From the NCBI GenBank assembly GCA_902578305.1, contig CACHCK010000001.1, forward strand, positions 1 to 64,000: 64,000 bases of DNA. Reading direction: 5' to 3'. Positions 20,623-28,586 of this stretch are shown here, piece after piece. Under the pieces are notes generated by a model. That model was not told the DNA's origin and did no database searches. It saw only the letters and a list, made by a program, of their open reading frames with translations. The position numbers and the translations under genes are program-made. Source of the stretch: an uncultured Pelagibacteraceae bacterium. GTDB lineage: Bacteria; Pseudomonadota; Alphaproteobacteria; Pelagibacterales; AG-422-B15. Position 1 is the stretch's first letter. Every line of letters begins with the position of its first letter.

Positions 20623-22563
20623 ATGAAAAAATTACTGTGGCAAGCCTCCGAAAAAAGACGAAAACAATCGAACTTAGTCAAATACCATTGTTATCTCAAA
20701 AAAAGTTACTCAATAAATTTTGATTATGAATATGACTCCTTATTCAACTGGAGTATAGCAAAGCCTAATTTATTCTGGACGAGTCTTTTGAGTTATTTAG
20801 ATATAAGCTATAGCGGCAATGAAAACCCTGCTATTAGTGAAAGTGAAAATATTTATGACAAGAAATTTTTTCCAAACTTAAAGCTTAGCTATAGTGAAAA
20901 TATCATTAATAATTTAAATTCTATTCCTATACTCTATGTAAATGAAATTGGATTTAAAAAATATTACAGCAAAGAAGAAGTTATTCATAAAGTAAATTTA
21001 GTCGCAAAATATTTGAGATCTATCGGTGTTAAAAAAGGTGATAGAGTTGTAGGCATTGTAACTAATAATGCGGAAACATTGATTTCATTTCTTGCAGTAA
21101 ATTCAATTGGTGCGGTATGGTCTTCTTGTTCACCAGATTTTGGTGAACAGGCTATATTAGATAGGTTTAGTCAAATAGAGCCCAAAATTTTATTTTATTC
21201 CAGCAGCTATATGTATGGAGGAAAGAAATTTAAAATTTTAGAAAAAATAAAAAATGTTGAGAGTAAGCTTAATACATTGGAAGTATCCATATGCATTGAT
21301 TATTCTCAAAAAGACAAAAGTTTCATCGATGAAAAATTAAATTTTTTTGAAGAAAACAATAGAGAATTGAGTGAGCTCTCTTTTGAAAGATGTCAGTTTA
21401 ATGACCCTATGTATATATTGTATTCCAGCGGTACAACTGGAAAACCAAAATGTATTGTACATAATACCGGAGGTCCATTAATCCAACATTTGAAAGAACA
21501 GCAACTTCACTGTGAAATTTGTGAAAACGATAAGCTTTTCTATTTTACTACTTGTGGATGGATGATGTGGAATTGGCTTATTTCTGGTCTTGCTTCTAAG
21601 GCAACAGTTGTTCTTTATGAGGGGTCTCCTTTTTTTCCACATCAGGACTCACTTTTTAAAGTGGCGGAAGAAGAGGAAATTACTTGCTTTGGTACAAGTG
21701 CAAAGTTTATTGATGCGCTAAGAAATAGCCAAATTCAAATTTCAAATAAATATAAACTATCAAAATTAAAAACAATTTTAAGCACTGGATCACCACTAGT
21801 TAGTGAGAGTTTTAATTATGTTTATAGCAATATTAAGCAAGACGTACATTTAGCCTCTATTAGTGGCGGTACTGACATTGTTTCATGTTTTGTTGGAGGA
21901 GATCCAACTGGCGCAGTATTTTCAGGAGAAATTCAATGTGAATGTTTAGGAGTTGATGTAGATATATTTAATGAAGATGGGGTTAGTACTCAGCAAAAAG
22001 GAGAACTAGTCTGCAAATCAGCAATTCCTTCAATGCCAATTGGGTTCTGGGATGATGTTAATAAAGAAAAATATATAAAATCATATTTTTCAAAATTTCC
22101 CAATATTTGGACACAAGGTGACTATGCAATCAAAACAGCAAATAAGGGTTTCATAATCTTTGGGCGCTCCGACTCAACTCTCAATCCTGGCGGTATTAGA
22201 ATTGGTACTGCAGAAATATATAGGTCTGTTGAAAAACTAGAAGATATCAATGAATCGATTGTGGTTGGGCAAGAATGGAATGATGATGTCAGAATTATTT
22301 TATTTATAACCCTTAAAGCCAAAAGTCATCTAAATGATAAATTAGTTGCTAATATCAAGGAAAATATTAAAAACTCAACCTCCATCAGACATGTGCCCGC
22401 AAAGATTATTCAAGTTACTGATATTCCAAGAACTCGGAGCGGTAAGATAGCTGAATTGACTGTAAGAGATATTATAAACGGTAAAAAAGTTAAAAATATG
22501 GAGGCTCTTGCAAATCCAGAATGTCTTGCAGAATATGAAAATATTGAAGAATTAGACTATTAA
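20623..22563 (+). CDS. Acetoacetyl-CoA synthetase
   Basis: ATP-dependent activation of acetoacetate to acetoacetyl-CoA. 646 aa, close to family length. It has the AACS-type N-terminus (LFWTSLLSYLDI, PNLKLSYSENI), the AMP-binding loop ILYSSGTTGKPKCIVHNTGG, the family-typical FTTCGWMMWNWLISGLA, and the C-terminal RSDSTLNPGGIRIG and TRSGKIAELTVR with the acyl-adenylate Lys. It would recover the acetoacetate released by the BKACE reaction. Because it is in the divergent arm, co-control through the shared promoter region is likely. Confidence 0.9.
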   Translation: MKKLLWQASEKRRKQSNLVKYHCYLKKSYSINFDYEYDSLFNWSIAKPNLFWTSLLSYLDISYSGNENPAISESENIYDKKFFPNLKLSYSENIINNLNSIPILYVNEIGFKKYYSKEEVIHKVNLVAKYLRSIGVKKGDRVVGIVTNNAETLISFLAVNSIGAVWSSCSPDFGEQAILDRFSQIEPKILFYSSSYMYGGKKFKILEKIKNVESKLNTLEVSICIDYSQKDKSFIDEKLNFFEENNRELSELSFERCQFNDPMYILYSSGTTGKPKCIVHNTGGPLIQHLKEQQLHCEICENDKLFYFTTCGWMMWNWLISGLASKATVVLYEGSPFFPHQDSLFKVAEEEEITCFGTSAKFIDALRNSQIQISNKYKLSKLKTILSTGSPLVSESFNYVYSNIKQDVHLASISGGTDIVSCFVGGDPTGAVFSGEIQCECLGVDVDIFNEDGVSTQQKGELVCKSAIPSMPIGFWDDVNKEKYIKSYFSKFPNIWTQGDYAIKTANKGFIIFGRSDSTLNPGGIRIGTAEIYRSVEKLEDINESIVVGQEWNDDVRIILFITLKAKSHLNDKLVANIKENIKNSTSIRHVPAKIIQVTDIPRTRSGKIAELTVRDIINGKKVKNMEALANPECLAEYENIEELDY

Positions 22564-22579
22564 TCATATATTTTCAAAT

Positions 22580-23674
22580 ATGAAGCTAGATTTTGACTCA
22601 AAAGAATTAAGAGTATTTGATAAAGAGGAAATTTTTAAAATACATCCCTTGTGGATACGGGAACGATCAATTGAAAAAGGGGAAGTTGATCAAAATTCTT
22701 TCCAAAGATTATATGATCCTGAAAAGATTAAACCTGATTTGCAAATAAAGAATGCTCAGCTGCTAGCAGATAACAAAATGCTTGTAGAATTTTCTGATAA
22801 CCATAGTGCAACTTATTGTTTAGATAAGTTAATAACAGAAATTAAAAGATCAAATGTCCTACCGCCAAAGATTTATTGGAATAAAAATGATGCAGAGTTA
22901 AAAAAATTTAGTTTTGCCTATGGAGCAAACGAAAGTCAGCAATTGTTTGAAATTTTAAAATTTTATCATCAGTATGGCTACGTTGTAGTCGAAGATTTAC
23001 CAGCTAAGGATGGAGAAGTTATAAAATTTGCTGAAAAAATTGGGTTTATTCGAGAAACTAATTTTGGAAAGCTATTTAATGTGAGGTCACAAAAACAACC
23101 TAATGACTTAGCTTATACATCCATCGAATTAGAATCGCATACTGATAATCCCTACAGAAAACCAGTACCATCAATTCAATTTTTATTTTGTATTGAAAAC
23201 AGTTGTAAAGGTGGAGATTCCACAGTTGTTGATGGTTTCAAAGTTGCAGAGGATCTAAAAAAAGAAAATCCACAAGCTTTTAATATCTTAGTAAATACTC
23301 TAATAAATTATAAATTTGAAGATAATGATGCTATTTTAGAAAAAACTGGAAAAATTATAAAATTAAGTGCTAGAGGAGAACTCAAACAAATAAAATATAG
23401 TAATAGATTAGACTTTGTATTTTACGATGAGCCAAAGGTTTTAGAAGAATTTTATGCTGCTAAAAGAGTTATGCATCAAATGATCAATTCAGATAAATAT
23501 ATATTACAATTTCATTTAGAGCCTGGTAACTTATTAGTTATGAATAATTACAGAACTTTGCATGGAAGAAGAAGCTACAATACATCTGAAGGAAGTCGGT
23601 GGCTTCAAGGGCTATATATTGACCATGACTCTGCTGAAAGTAAATATAAACTACTCTCTAAGGAATTAGAATGA
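22580..23674 (+). CDS. 2OG/Fe(II) oxygenase resembling TmpA (betaine-phosphonate hydroxylase)
   Basis: 364 aa of the gamma-butyrobetaine dioxygenase family. The N-terminal domain begins HPLWIRERS and has no zinc-binding cysteines. The catalytic domain has HxD in LESHTDNPYRK (about residue 191), the distal His in RTLHGRRSY and Arg in SRWLQGLYIDHD. It overlaps the next gene (HD-domain oxygenase) by 4 bp. In Leisingera a pair with this exact make-up, TmpA/TmpB, turns 2-trimethylammonioethylphosphonate into glycine betaine and phosphate, and TmpA had been misannotated as gamma-butyrobetaine hydroxylase. I infer the same here; a carnitine-pathway dioxygenase is the alternative. Confidence 0.65.
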   Translation: MKLDFDSKELRVFDKEEIFKIHPLWIRERSIEKGEVDQNSFQRLYDPEKIKPDLQIKNAQLLADNKMLVEFSDNHSATYCLDKLITEIKRSNVLPPKIYWNKNDAELKKFSFAYGANESQQLFEILKFYHQYGYVVVEDLPAKDGEVIKFAEKIGFIRETNFGKLFNVRSQKQPNDLAYTSIELESHTDNPYRKPVPSIQFLFCIENSCKGGDSTVVDGFKVAEDLKKENPQAFNILVNTLINYKFEDNDAILEKTGKIIKLSARGELKQIKYSNRLDFVFYDEPKVLEEFYAAKRVMHQMINSDKYILQFHLEPGNLLVMNNYRTLHGRRSYNTSEGSRWLQGLYIDHDSAESKYKLLSKELE

Positions 23675-24222
23675 AGACAGTCAAGTTTACCGAAATGAAA
23701 AAAGGGTCAAAAGAAGATTATGAACTTTTGGCTGAATATGAAAAAAACTATGTAAATGAACTTCCTGATCGAATTTTGGAATCATTAAAAAACTTAGATA
23801 ATTCAGTGGATGGGTACCAAGTATCAAGACTAGAGCATTCTTTGCAATCAGCAACCAGGGCTGAAAAAGATGGGGCAGATGAAGAAATGATTGTTGCTAC
23901 ATTGTTGCATGATATAGGAGACAGTCTTGCTCCTTATAATCACAGTCAGCTCATAGCCGCTGTTTTAAGGCCGTATGTTTCTGAAAAGGTTCATTGGATT
24001 ATGTTGCATCATGGCCTTTTTCAAGAATATTATTATGCTCATCATTTAGGCAAGGATAGAAATTCACGAGATAAATTTAAAGACCACCCATACTATCAAG
24101 ATGCGATTGATTTTTGTGAAAAGTGGGATCAAAAATCTTTTGATCCTAATTATGAATCCTTCCCGTTAGATCATTTTGAACCAATGGTGAGAAGATTATT
24201 TTCTAAAGAGCCAAATTTTTAA
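23671..24222 (+). CDS. HD-domain di-iron oxygenase resembling TmpB
   Basis: 183 aa. An HD fold is visible: His56 in RLEHSLQSATRA, His80-Asp81 in LLHDIGD, and further His at 91 and 113-114 (NHSQ, LHHG). The His-to-HD spacing of 24 residues matches PhnZ as I recall it. Tyr and Glu residues upstream (EYEKNY) could supply the extra ligands of mixed-valence di-iron oxygenases of the PhnZ/TmpB type. Translational overlap with the TmpA-like gene supports a two-step phosphonate pathway: cleavage of the 1-hydroxy phosphonate to glycine betaine and phosphate. A nucleotide phosphohydrolase is the generic, less likely reading. Confidence 0.65.
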   Translation: MKTVKFTEMKKGSKEDYELLAEYEKNYVNELPDRILESLKNLDNSVDGYQVSRLEHSLQSATRAEKDGADEEMIVATLLHDIGDSLAPYNHSQLIAAVLRPYVSEKVHWIMLHHGLFQEYYYAHHLGKDRNSRDKFKDHPYYQDAIDFCEKWDQKSFDPNYESFPLDHFEPMVRRLFSKEPNF

Positions 24223-25346
24223 GCTATCTTTTTTACAATTACATTTCCAACTGAATAGCCAGCTCCAAATGAACATATAATTGCTAAATCATTTTTATTT
24301 AATGATTTATTGTATTTATGAAAGGCAATAATTGAACCAGCTGAACTTGTATTTGCATATTCATCCAAAACTACAGGTGCTAATTCTTTTGGGGCATCTT
24401 TTCCCAATACATACTTTGAAATTAAAACATTCATATTCTCGTTGGCTTGATGAAGATACATGCCTTTGAGATCATTGGCCGATAGGTTATTTTCTTCTAA
24501 ATGAGATTTAATCAAGTTAGAAACTTCTGGAACAACTTCCTTAAATACTTTTCGACCATTTTGATGAAATAATTTATCTGACTGACCAACGCCATCAGGC
24601 GATGAATTATTTAAAAAGCCATAATTATTTCTTATATTGTTTGAAAACTTAGTTAATAATCTAGTACCAATTATTTCATAGGAGTTTTCTTTGATATTTT
24701 CTTCATTAAGACGTTCTAAAATAACTGCAGTCGCAACGTCTCCAAAAATAAAATGACAGTCTCGATCTCTGAAATTTAAATGTCCGGTACAAATTTCAGG
24801 ATTAATCATGATAGCAGACTTTATACTTCCAGACTTTACCATATCGAAGATAGTTTGAATTCCAAAAGTTGCTGATGAACACGCAACATTCATATCAAAA
24901 GCAAAACCTTTGATACCCAAAGCATTTTGTATTTCAATTGCAATTGCTGGATAGGCACGCTCAAGATTTGAACAAGCTACAATTACTGCATCAATATCAT
25001 CTACATCTATATTTGAGTTTTTAATCGCATCTTTAGCTGCAATGACCCCCATTTCAGCTAAATTAGATAATTCTTCTTCTGACCTTTCTCTCAATTTAGG
25101 CCTCATAAAAGAAGTATCTAGAATTCCTGTTTTATTTTGTACATATCTTGATTTAACGCCTGATGCTTTTTCTATGAATTCAGCGCTGGATTTTTCCAAA
25201 GGTTGGGTTTTTCCATTTTTAATATCTTCTGAATTTACTTCATTAAATTCATCAACATATTTATTGAATGATTGTACCAATTCCTCATTAGAGATTTTTT
25301 CCTTAGGAGTGTAAAGGCCGGTCCCAGAAATTTGAACTTTATACAT
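24219..25346 (-). CDS. FabH-like 3-oxoacyl-ACP synthase III (PA3286 type)
   Basis: Condenses an acyl-CoA with malonyl-ACP. 375 aa, longer than E. coli FabH (317). The N-terminal ISGTGLYTPKEKISNEELV, then IEKASGVKSRYV, the catalytic Cys in NVACSSATFGIQ, His in YLHQANENMN and Asn in EYANTSSAGSI are visible. The layout resembles Pseudomonas PA3286, a FabH homologue reported to shunt medium-chain acyl-CoA from beta-oxidation back to fatty acid synthesis. It converges on the TmpB-like gene with a 4-bp overlap and is not obviously part of the onium pathway. Confidence 0.85.
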   Translation of the reverse strand: MYKVQISGTGLYTPKEKISNEELVQSFNKYVDEFNEVNSEDIKNGKTQPLEKSSAEFIEKASGVKSRYVQNKTGILDTSFMRPKLRERSEEELSNLAEMGVIAAKDAIKNSNIDVDDIDAVIVACSNLERAYPAIAIEIQNALGIKGFAFDMNVACSSATFGIQTIFDMVKSGSIKSAIMINPEICTGHLNFRDRDCHFIFGDVATAVILERLNEENIKENSYEIIGTRLLTKFSNNIRNNYGFLNNSSPDGVGQSDKLFHQNGRKVFKEVVPEVSNLIKSHLEENNLSANDLKGMYLHQANENMNVLISKYVLGKDAPKELAPVVLDEYANTSSAGSIIAFHKYNKSLNKNDLAIICSFGAGYSVGNVIVKKIA

Positions 25347-25408
25347 ATTGGAAACTATAAAATTTAAGTAGGCGCTTTGACTAATTAACTTTTTTTTCTA
25401 ATTATTAC

Positions 25409-25441
25409 AAAAAAAGAAAACTGACCCTAAAAAAGGGCCAG
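25409..25441 (-). terminator. Rho-independent terminator after the small lipoprotein gene
   Basis: On the minus strand CTGGCCC-TTTTTTA-GGGTCAG forms a 7-bp stem with one mismatch, followed by TTTTCTTTTTTT. It lies 11 bp past the stop codon of the lipoprotein gene and insulates fabH from it. It is the clearest terminator in the window. Confidence 0.8.
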
Positions 25442-25451
25442 CTTCTAATAT

Positions 25452-25568
25452 TTATATTCCTGGAATATAAGGAACGCCATCACCTTTAATGGTTTCATTT
25501 ATGCTTTGTAATGTAGTACAAGCTGAAATCATAAAACTGAAAGCTAAAACTGTAAGAGTAGTACGCAT
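25452..25568 (-). CDS. Very small lipoprotein (entericidin-like size)
   Basis: A 38-aa ORF too short for the track. It reads MRTTLTVLAFSFMISACTTL: a hydrophobic signal with a lipobox ISAC, followed by about 22 residues ending YIPGI. A strong SD, AGGAGA, is 6 bp before the ATG, and a good terminator follows at once, so it is very likely expressed on its own. Function unknown. Size and lipobox recall entericidin-type peptides, but the mature sequence is not clearly theirs. Confidence 0.7.
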   Translation of the reverse strand: MRTTLTVLAFSFMISACTTLQSINETIKGDGVPYIPGI

Positions 25569-25639
25569 GCTTTTTCTCCTATTTATTTAAAGATACTATA
25601 TTTAATTAAGTACTAATTACAATTATTATGTTTAGAATC

Positions 25640-25888
25640 ATGAAATTCTATGTGTATATCATTGGCACAACCAATCCTAAGCCAAGAACGTATGTTGGTT
25701 GGACCAATAATATTGATAAAAGAATAAGTGCTCATAACGCCTCAAAAGGTGCAAAATACACTAGAGGTAGCAAATGGAAACTTTTGTATAAAGAGATCTT
25801 TGAGTCTAAATCAGATGCAATGAAAAGGGAAATTGTTTTAAAAAAAGATCGTAAACTCAGAACGCAACTTAGAAAAAAATTAGTTTAA
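25640..25888 (+). CDS. GIY-YIG domain protein, UPF0213/YhbQ-like
   Basis: 82 aa from the ATG at 25640 (MKFYVYIIG); the track uses an ATG four codons upstream. The single-domain GIY-YIG fold shows as YVYIIG, then TYVGWTNNIDKRISAHN with the catalytic-type Arg, and GAKYTRG. Such small proteins are putative structure-specific nucleases of uncertain role. The 3' end overlaps the convergent cupin gene by 9 bp. Confidence 0.8.
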   Translation: MKFYVYIIGTTNPKPRTYVGWTNNIDKRISAHNASKGAKYTRGSKWKLLYKEIFESKSDAMKREIVLKKDRKLRTQLRKKLV

Positions 25889-26302
25889 AGTTCCATATTC
25901 ACTTCTTCCTTTTTTTCTTAGTCCGTAAGGACCAGCAATATAAATTGTAATTGGCTTAATGCCCGGCTCTAAGTCAACCCGGTGCAAATTATCAGCACTT
26001 CTGAAGCCTATATAAAATTTTCCACGCCATTTTCTTTCTTCTTTGATGTTTGTCTCCCAGTAACCACCACTTAAAATAATTGTAATATATGGAAAGGGAT
26101 GATTGTGTAGCCCAATTCCATGATCATTATCTAAAATATGATGAATAAGTATATTGAAAGGAAACCATTTTGGTCTTTTTCTAAATAGCAAATAATACCT
26201 GGCGGTCCATGGTTTTGCTAAATGATATTCTGGGTGTGAAGGGCCTCTGTCCATCACAACTTTTTTTCGTCCTAATTTCTCTAGTATCTTAAGAAAAAGC
26301 AT
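25880..26302 (-). CDS. Cupin-fold protein of unknown function
   Basis: About 140 aa from the ATG at 26302. The track ORF (to 26488) runs through the tRNA-Arg gene, so its N-terminal 62 residues are an artefact. The core motif GIGLHNHPFPYITIILSGGYWET has two His of a cupin metal site, with another His in ADNLHRVDLEPG. The product is small, basic and soluble. I do not know the substrate. Similar single-cupin proteins occur in marine phages and bacteria. Confidence 0.6.
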   Translation of the reverse strand: MLFLKILEKLGRKKVVMDRGPSHPEYHLAKPWTARYYLLFRKRPKWFPFNILIHHILDNDHGIGLHNHPFPYITIILSGGYWETNIKEERKWRGKFYIGFRSADNLHRVDLEPGIKPITIYIAGPYGLRKKGRSEYGTLN

Positions 26303-26325
26303 GGTACGTGAAATATAATATAGAT

Positions 26326-26402
26326 GCGTCCGTAGCTCAACTGGATAGAGCATCAGACTTCGGATCTGAGGGTTGAGGGTTCGAATCCTTCCGGGCGCAC
26401 CA
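26326..26402 (+). tRNA. tRNA-Arg (anticodon TCG)
   Basis: 77 nt with encoded CCA. The acceptor GCGTCCG pairs with CGGGCGC (one G-U). The D stem is GCTC/GAGC, the anticodon stem TCAGA/TCTGA with loop CTTCGGA gives anticodon TCG, and the T loop is TTCGAAT. The cloverleaf is complete. Confidence 0.95.
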
Positions 26403-26411
26403 GAAAAAATT

Positions 26412-27011
26412 ATGAAGATATATAAACCATTTGGACCAACAATAGGCAAAACAAAGCTCTCATCGAGAACAGTTACAAACTTAAACAAGTTTTCAGATCA
26501 AGTGTCAAAAAATAAGTCCTTATCTAAAAAGTATGATTATGATCATAGGCTCATAGGAAGTATGAAACAGCAGTTTAAAATACCAAATAAAATTTTAAAA
26601 GCTGGAATAGAAAAACAGATAATTAATTCAATAAAAGATTATTATAAGCAAACATTAAATATAAAAGTTAAGAAAATTAAAATTGAAAGAGCTTGGATAG
26701 TAAGTCAGTATGCTGGGGATTTTAATCCACCTCATTTACACAGAGGCAACATCAGCGGTGTGGGTTATTTAAAAATTCCCTCGTCTATACGATTAAATAA
26801 AGAAAAAGATTTAGCAGGTTTAATATCATTTTTTGATGGTCGTGTTTCTATGCCCAGGAACAGCCCTCCGCTAGTTAAGCACCGTGAAACATTTAAGCCT
26901 AAGGTAGGAGATTTGTATATTTTCCCTTCTTTTTTAATGCATGATGTCCACCCTTTTAGAGGAGATGGTGAGAGACGGTGTTTTTCTTTTAATGCATTCG
27001 TAGACGCTTAA
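26412..27011 (+). CDS. Putative 2OG-Fe(II) oxygenase (prolyl-hydroxylase-like)
   Basis: 199 aa from the ATG at 26412, just 9 bp after tRNA-Arg; the upstream part of the track ORF is tRNA sequence. The motif PPHLHRGNISGVGYLKIP and the C-terminal FPSFLMHDVHPFRGDGERRCFSFNAF match the His...His...Arg layout of the 2OG-FeII_Oxy_5 group. The target is unknown. Such proteins are frequent in marine phages and in bacterial genomes near tRNAs. Confidence 0.7.
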   Translation: MKIYKPFGPTIGKTKLSSRTVTNLNKFSDQVSKNKSLSKKYDYDHRLIGSMKQQFKIPNKILKAGIEKQIINSIKDYYKQTLNIKVKKIKIERAWIVSQYAGDFNPPHLHRGNISGVGYLKIPSSIRLNKEKDLAGLISFFDGRVSMPRNSPPLVKHRETFKPKVGDLYIFPSFLMHDVHPFRGDGERRCFSFNAFVDA

Positions 27012-27647
27012 TTAATGTTTCTTGTTAAAATTTTTAAATTCTTTATTAATTAATTTTTTAGACAAAGAACCCTCGCGTATAATGTTTATTTGATTATTTT
27101 TAGTTTCAACTAAAGTTGACTCTTTAAAGCTCATTTTACCTTTTTTTTCGATTGCATAAGCAACATCTTTTGATTTTATTATTCCTAATTGATTTAAAGA
27201 TTTTATATTTATTTCTCCATGAATATTAGCGCTTGTAGTTGCAAGTGGCTTTTGAATGTACTCGAGAATTTTTATAACATCTTTATTTTTTGGAATGCGT
27301 ATACCTACCTTAGACAATCTTTTATCCCCATTGTAAAACTTTTTTCCTTTCTTTTTTAATATCAAAGTAAGTGGTCCAGGCCAATATTTTGATGCCAAAT
27401 ATTCTTCAAAGGGTGAAAATATTGCAAGCTTTTTAGCTTCAGCAATTGAATGAGTAAACAGAATAAGAGGAAATCTTTTGGGTCTTTTTTTAATCTTAAA
27501 TATATTTTCAACGCCTTGAAAACTCTTTGCATCGGCTGCAATACCATAAATGGTATCTGTTGGGATTACTATAGTTTTTCCTATGAGTAGACTTCTAGTT
27601 ATAATTTTAATATTATTTGAATTTAGATTTATTATTTTAGATTTCAT
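27012..27647 (-). CDS. tsaC: Threonylcarbamoyl-AMP synthase (Sua5/YrdC/TsaC)
   Basis: Makes threonylcarbamoyl-AMP for the t6A modification of ANN-decoding tRNAs. 211 aa from the ATG at 27647 (MKSKIINLN); the track start extends into the divergent gene. Motifs: IVIPTDTIYGIAADA near residue 30, KKRPKRFPLILF, WPGPLTLILKKK, VGIRIPK, and PLATTSANIHGE. The size fits a YrdC-domain protein with little or no Sua5 domain. Its start codon lies 3 bp from that of the divergent HDAC-like gene. Confidence 0.9.
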   Translation of the reverse strand: MKSKIINLNSNNIKIITRSLLIGKTIVIPTDTIYGIAADAKSFQGVENIFKIKKRPKRFPLILFTHSIAEAKKLAIFSPFEEYLASKYWPGPLTLILKKKGKKFYNGDKRLSKVGIRIPKNKDVIKILEYIQKPLATTSANIHGEINIKSLNQLGIIKSKDVAYAIEKKGKMSFKESTLVETKNNQINIIREGSLSKKLINKEFKNFNKKH

Positions 27648-27650
27648 TAA

Positions 27651-28586
27651 ATGACTCAAACACAAATATATTTCGATGATAATTTTAAAGATCATGTATC
27701 TTCTCTCGATTATCCAGAGAGAACTGATCGAGTAAAAAATATCATCGATTTAATAAATAATGAAGAATTTAAAAATATATCAATAATTAAACCGAATAAG
27801 GTAGATTACTCTCATATTTATGAAGCACATGATAAAAGATTTGTAGATGAAACTCTTGATCGTTTTCCAAAAGATGAACAGATAGTTTTTCTGGATCAAG
27901 AAACACCTGTTTCTCGTGGTTCTTTTGAGGCAACATTAAAAGCTGCAGGCGCTGGCATAGACGCAGCAGATAACGTTATAAATAAAAAATGTATGAATGC
28001 GTTCTGTATTGTAAGGCCGCCAGGCCATCATGCATGTTATGACCGTTCAATGGGTTTTTGTGTATTTAATAATGTAGCTATATCTGCAAAGTACTTGATT
28101 AATCGGTATGGTTTAGAAAATATTGCCATTATTGACTTTGATGTTCATCATGGAAACGGAACGCAAGATATATTCTATGAAAATTCTAAGGTGCATTACT
28201 ATTCAACTCATCAATATCCATTGTATCCTGGAACAGGCGATACAAATGAAAAGGGAGTAGGCAATATTGTTAATGTACCTCTTCAAGCGGGAACAAATTC
28301 ATCTCAATATCAATCGGCATTTGATGAGATGGTTATAAAAAAATTACATGATCAAAAACCAGATTTTTTAATTTTATCAGCGGGTTTCGATGCTCACAAA
28401 AAAGACCCATTGGCATCGTTAGAACTTTTAGAAAATGATTTTAAATTGATTACACAAAAGTTGATGAGTATTGCAGATAAATATTGTGATAATCGAATTA
28501 TTTCTATGCTTGAAGGTGGATATGATATACAAGCTTTAGAAAATTCAATGATTACCCATATAAGAGAGTTACAAAATAATGACTAA
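27651..28586 (+). CDS. Histone deacetylase family (class II-like / AcuC-like) amidohydrolase
   Basis: Zinc-dependent deacetylase fold, 311 aa. Motifs are IVRPPGHHAC (tandem His) near residue 125, the zinc ligands in IIDFDVHHGNGTQDIFY near 165, and SAGFDAHKKDPLASL near 245. The substrate is unknown; acetylated lysines or acetylpolyamines are the usual options. It overlaps xseB by 8 bp, the order HDAC-xseB-ispA being common in alphaproteobacteria. Confidence 0.88.
   Translation: MTQTQIYFDDNFKDHVSSLDYPERTDRVKNIIDLINNEEFKNISIIKPNKVDYSHIYEAHDKRFVDETLDRFPKDEQIVFLDQETPVSRGSFEATLKAAGAGIDAADNVINKKCMNAFCIVRPPGHHACYDRSMGFCVFNNVAISAKYLINRYGLENIAIIDFDVHHGNGTQDIFYENSKVHYYSTHQYPLYPGTGDTNEKGVGNIVNVPLQAGTNSSQYQSAFDEMVIKKLHDQKPDFLILSAGFDAHKKDPLASLELLENDFKLITQKLMSIADKYCDNRIISMLEGGYDIQALENSMITHIRELQNND

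Noticed and set aside
26373-26411. N-terminal extension of the 2OG oxygenase ORF (MRVRILPGAP)
   Set aside because: It translates the 3' half of tRNA-Arg; the ATG at 26412 is the sensible start.
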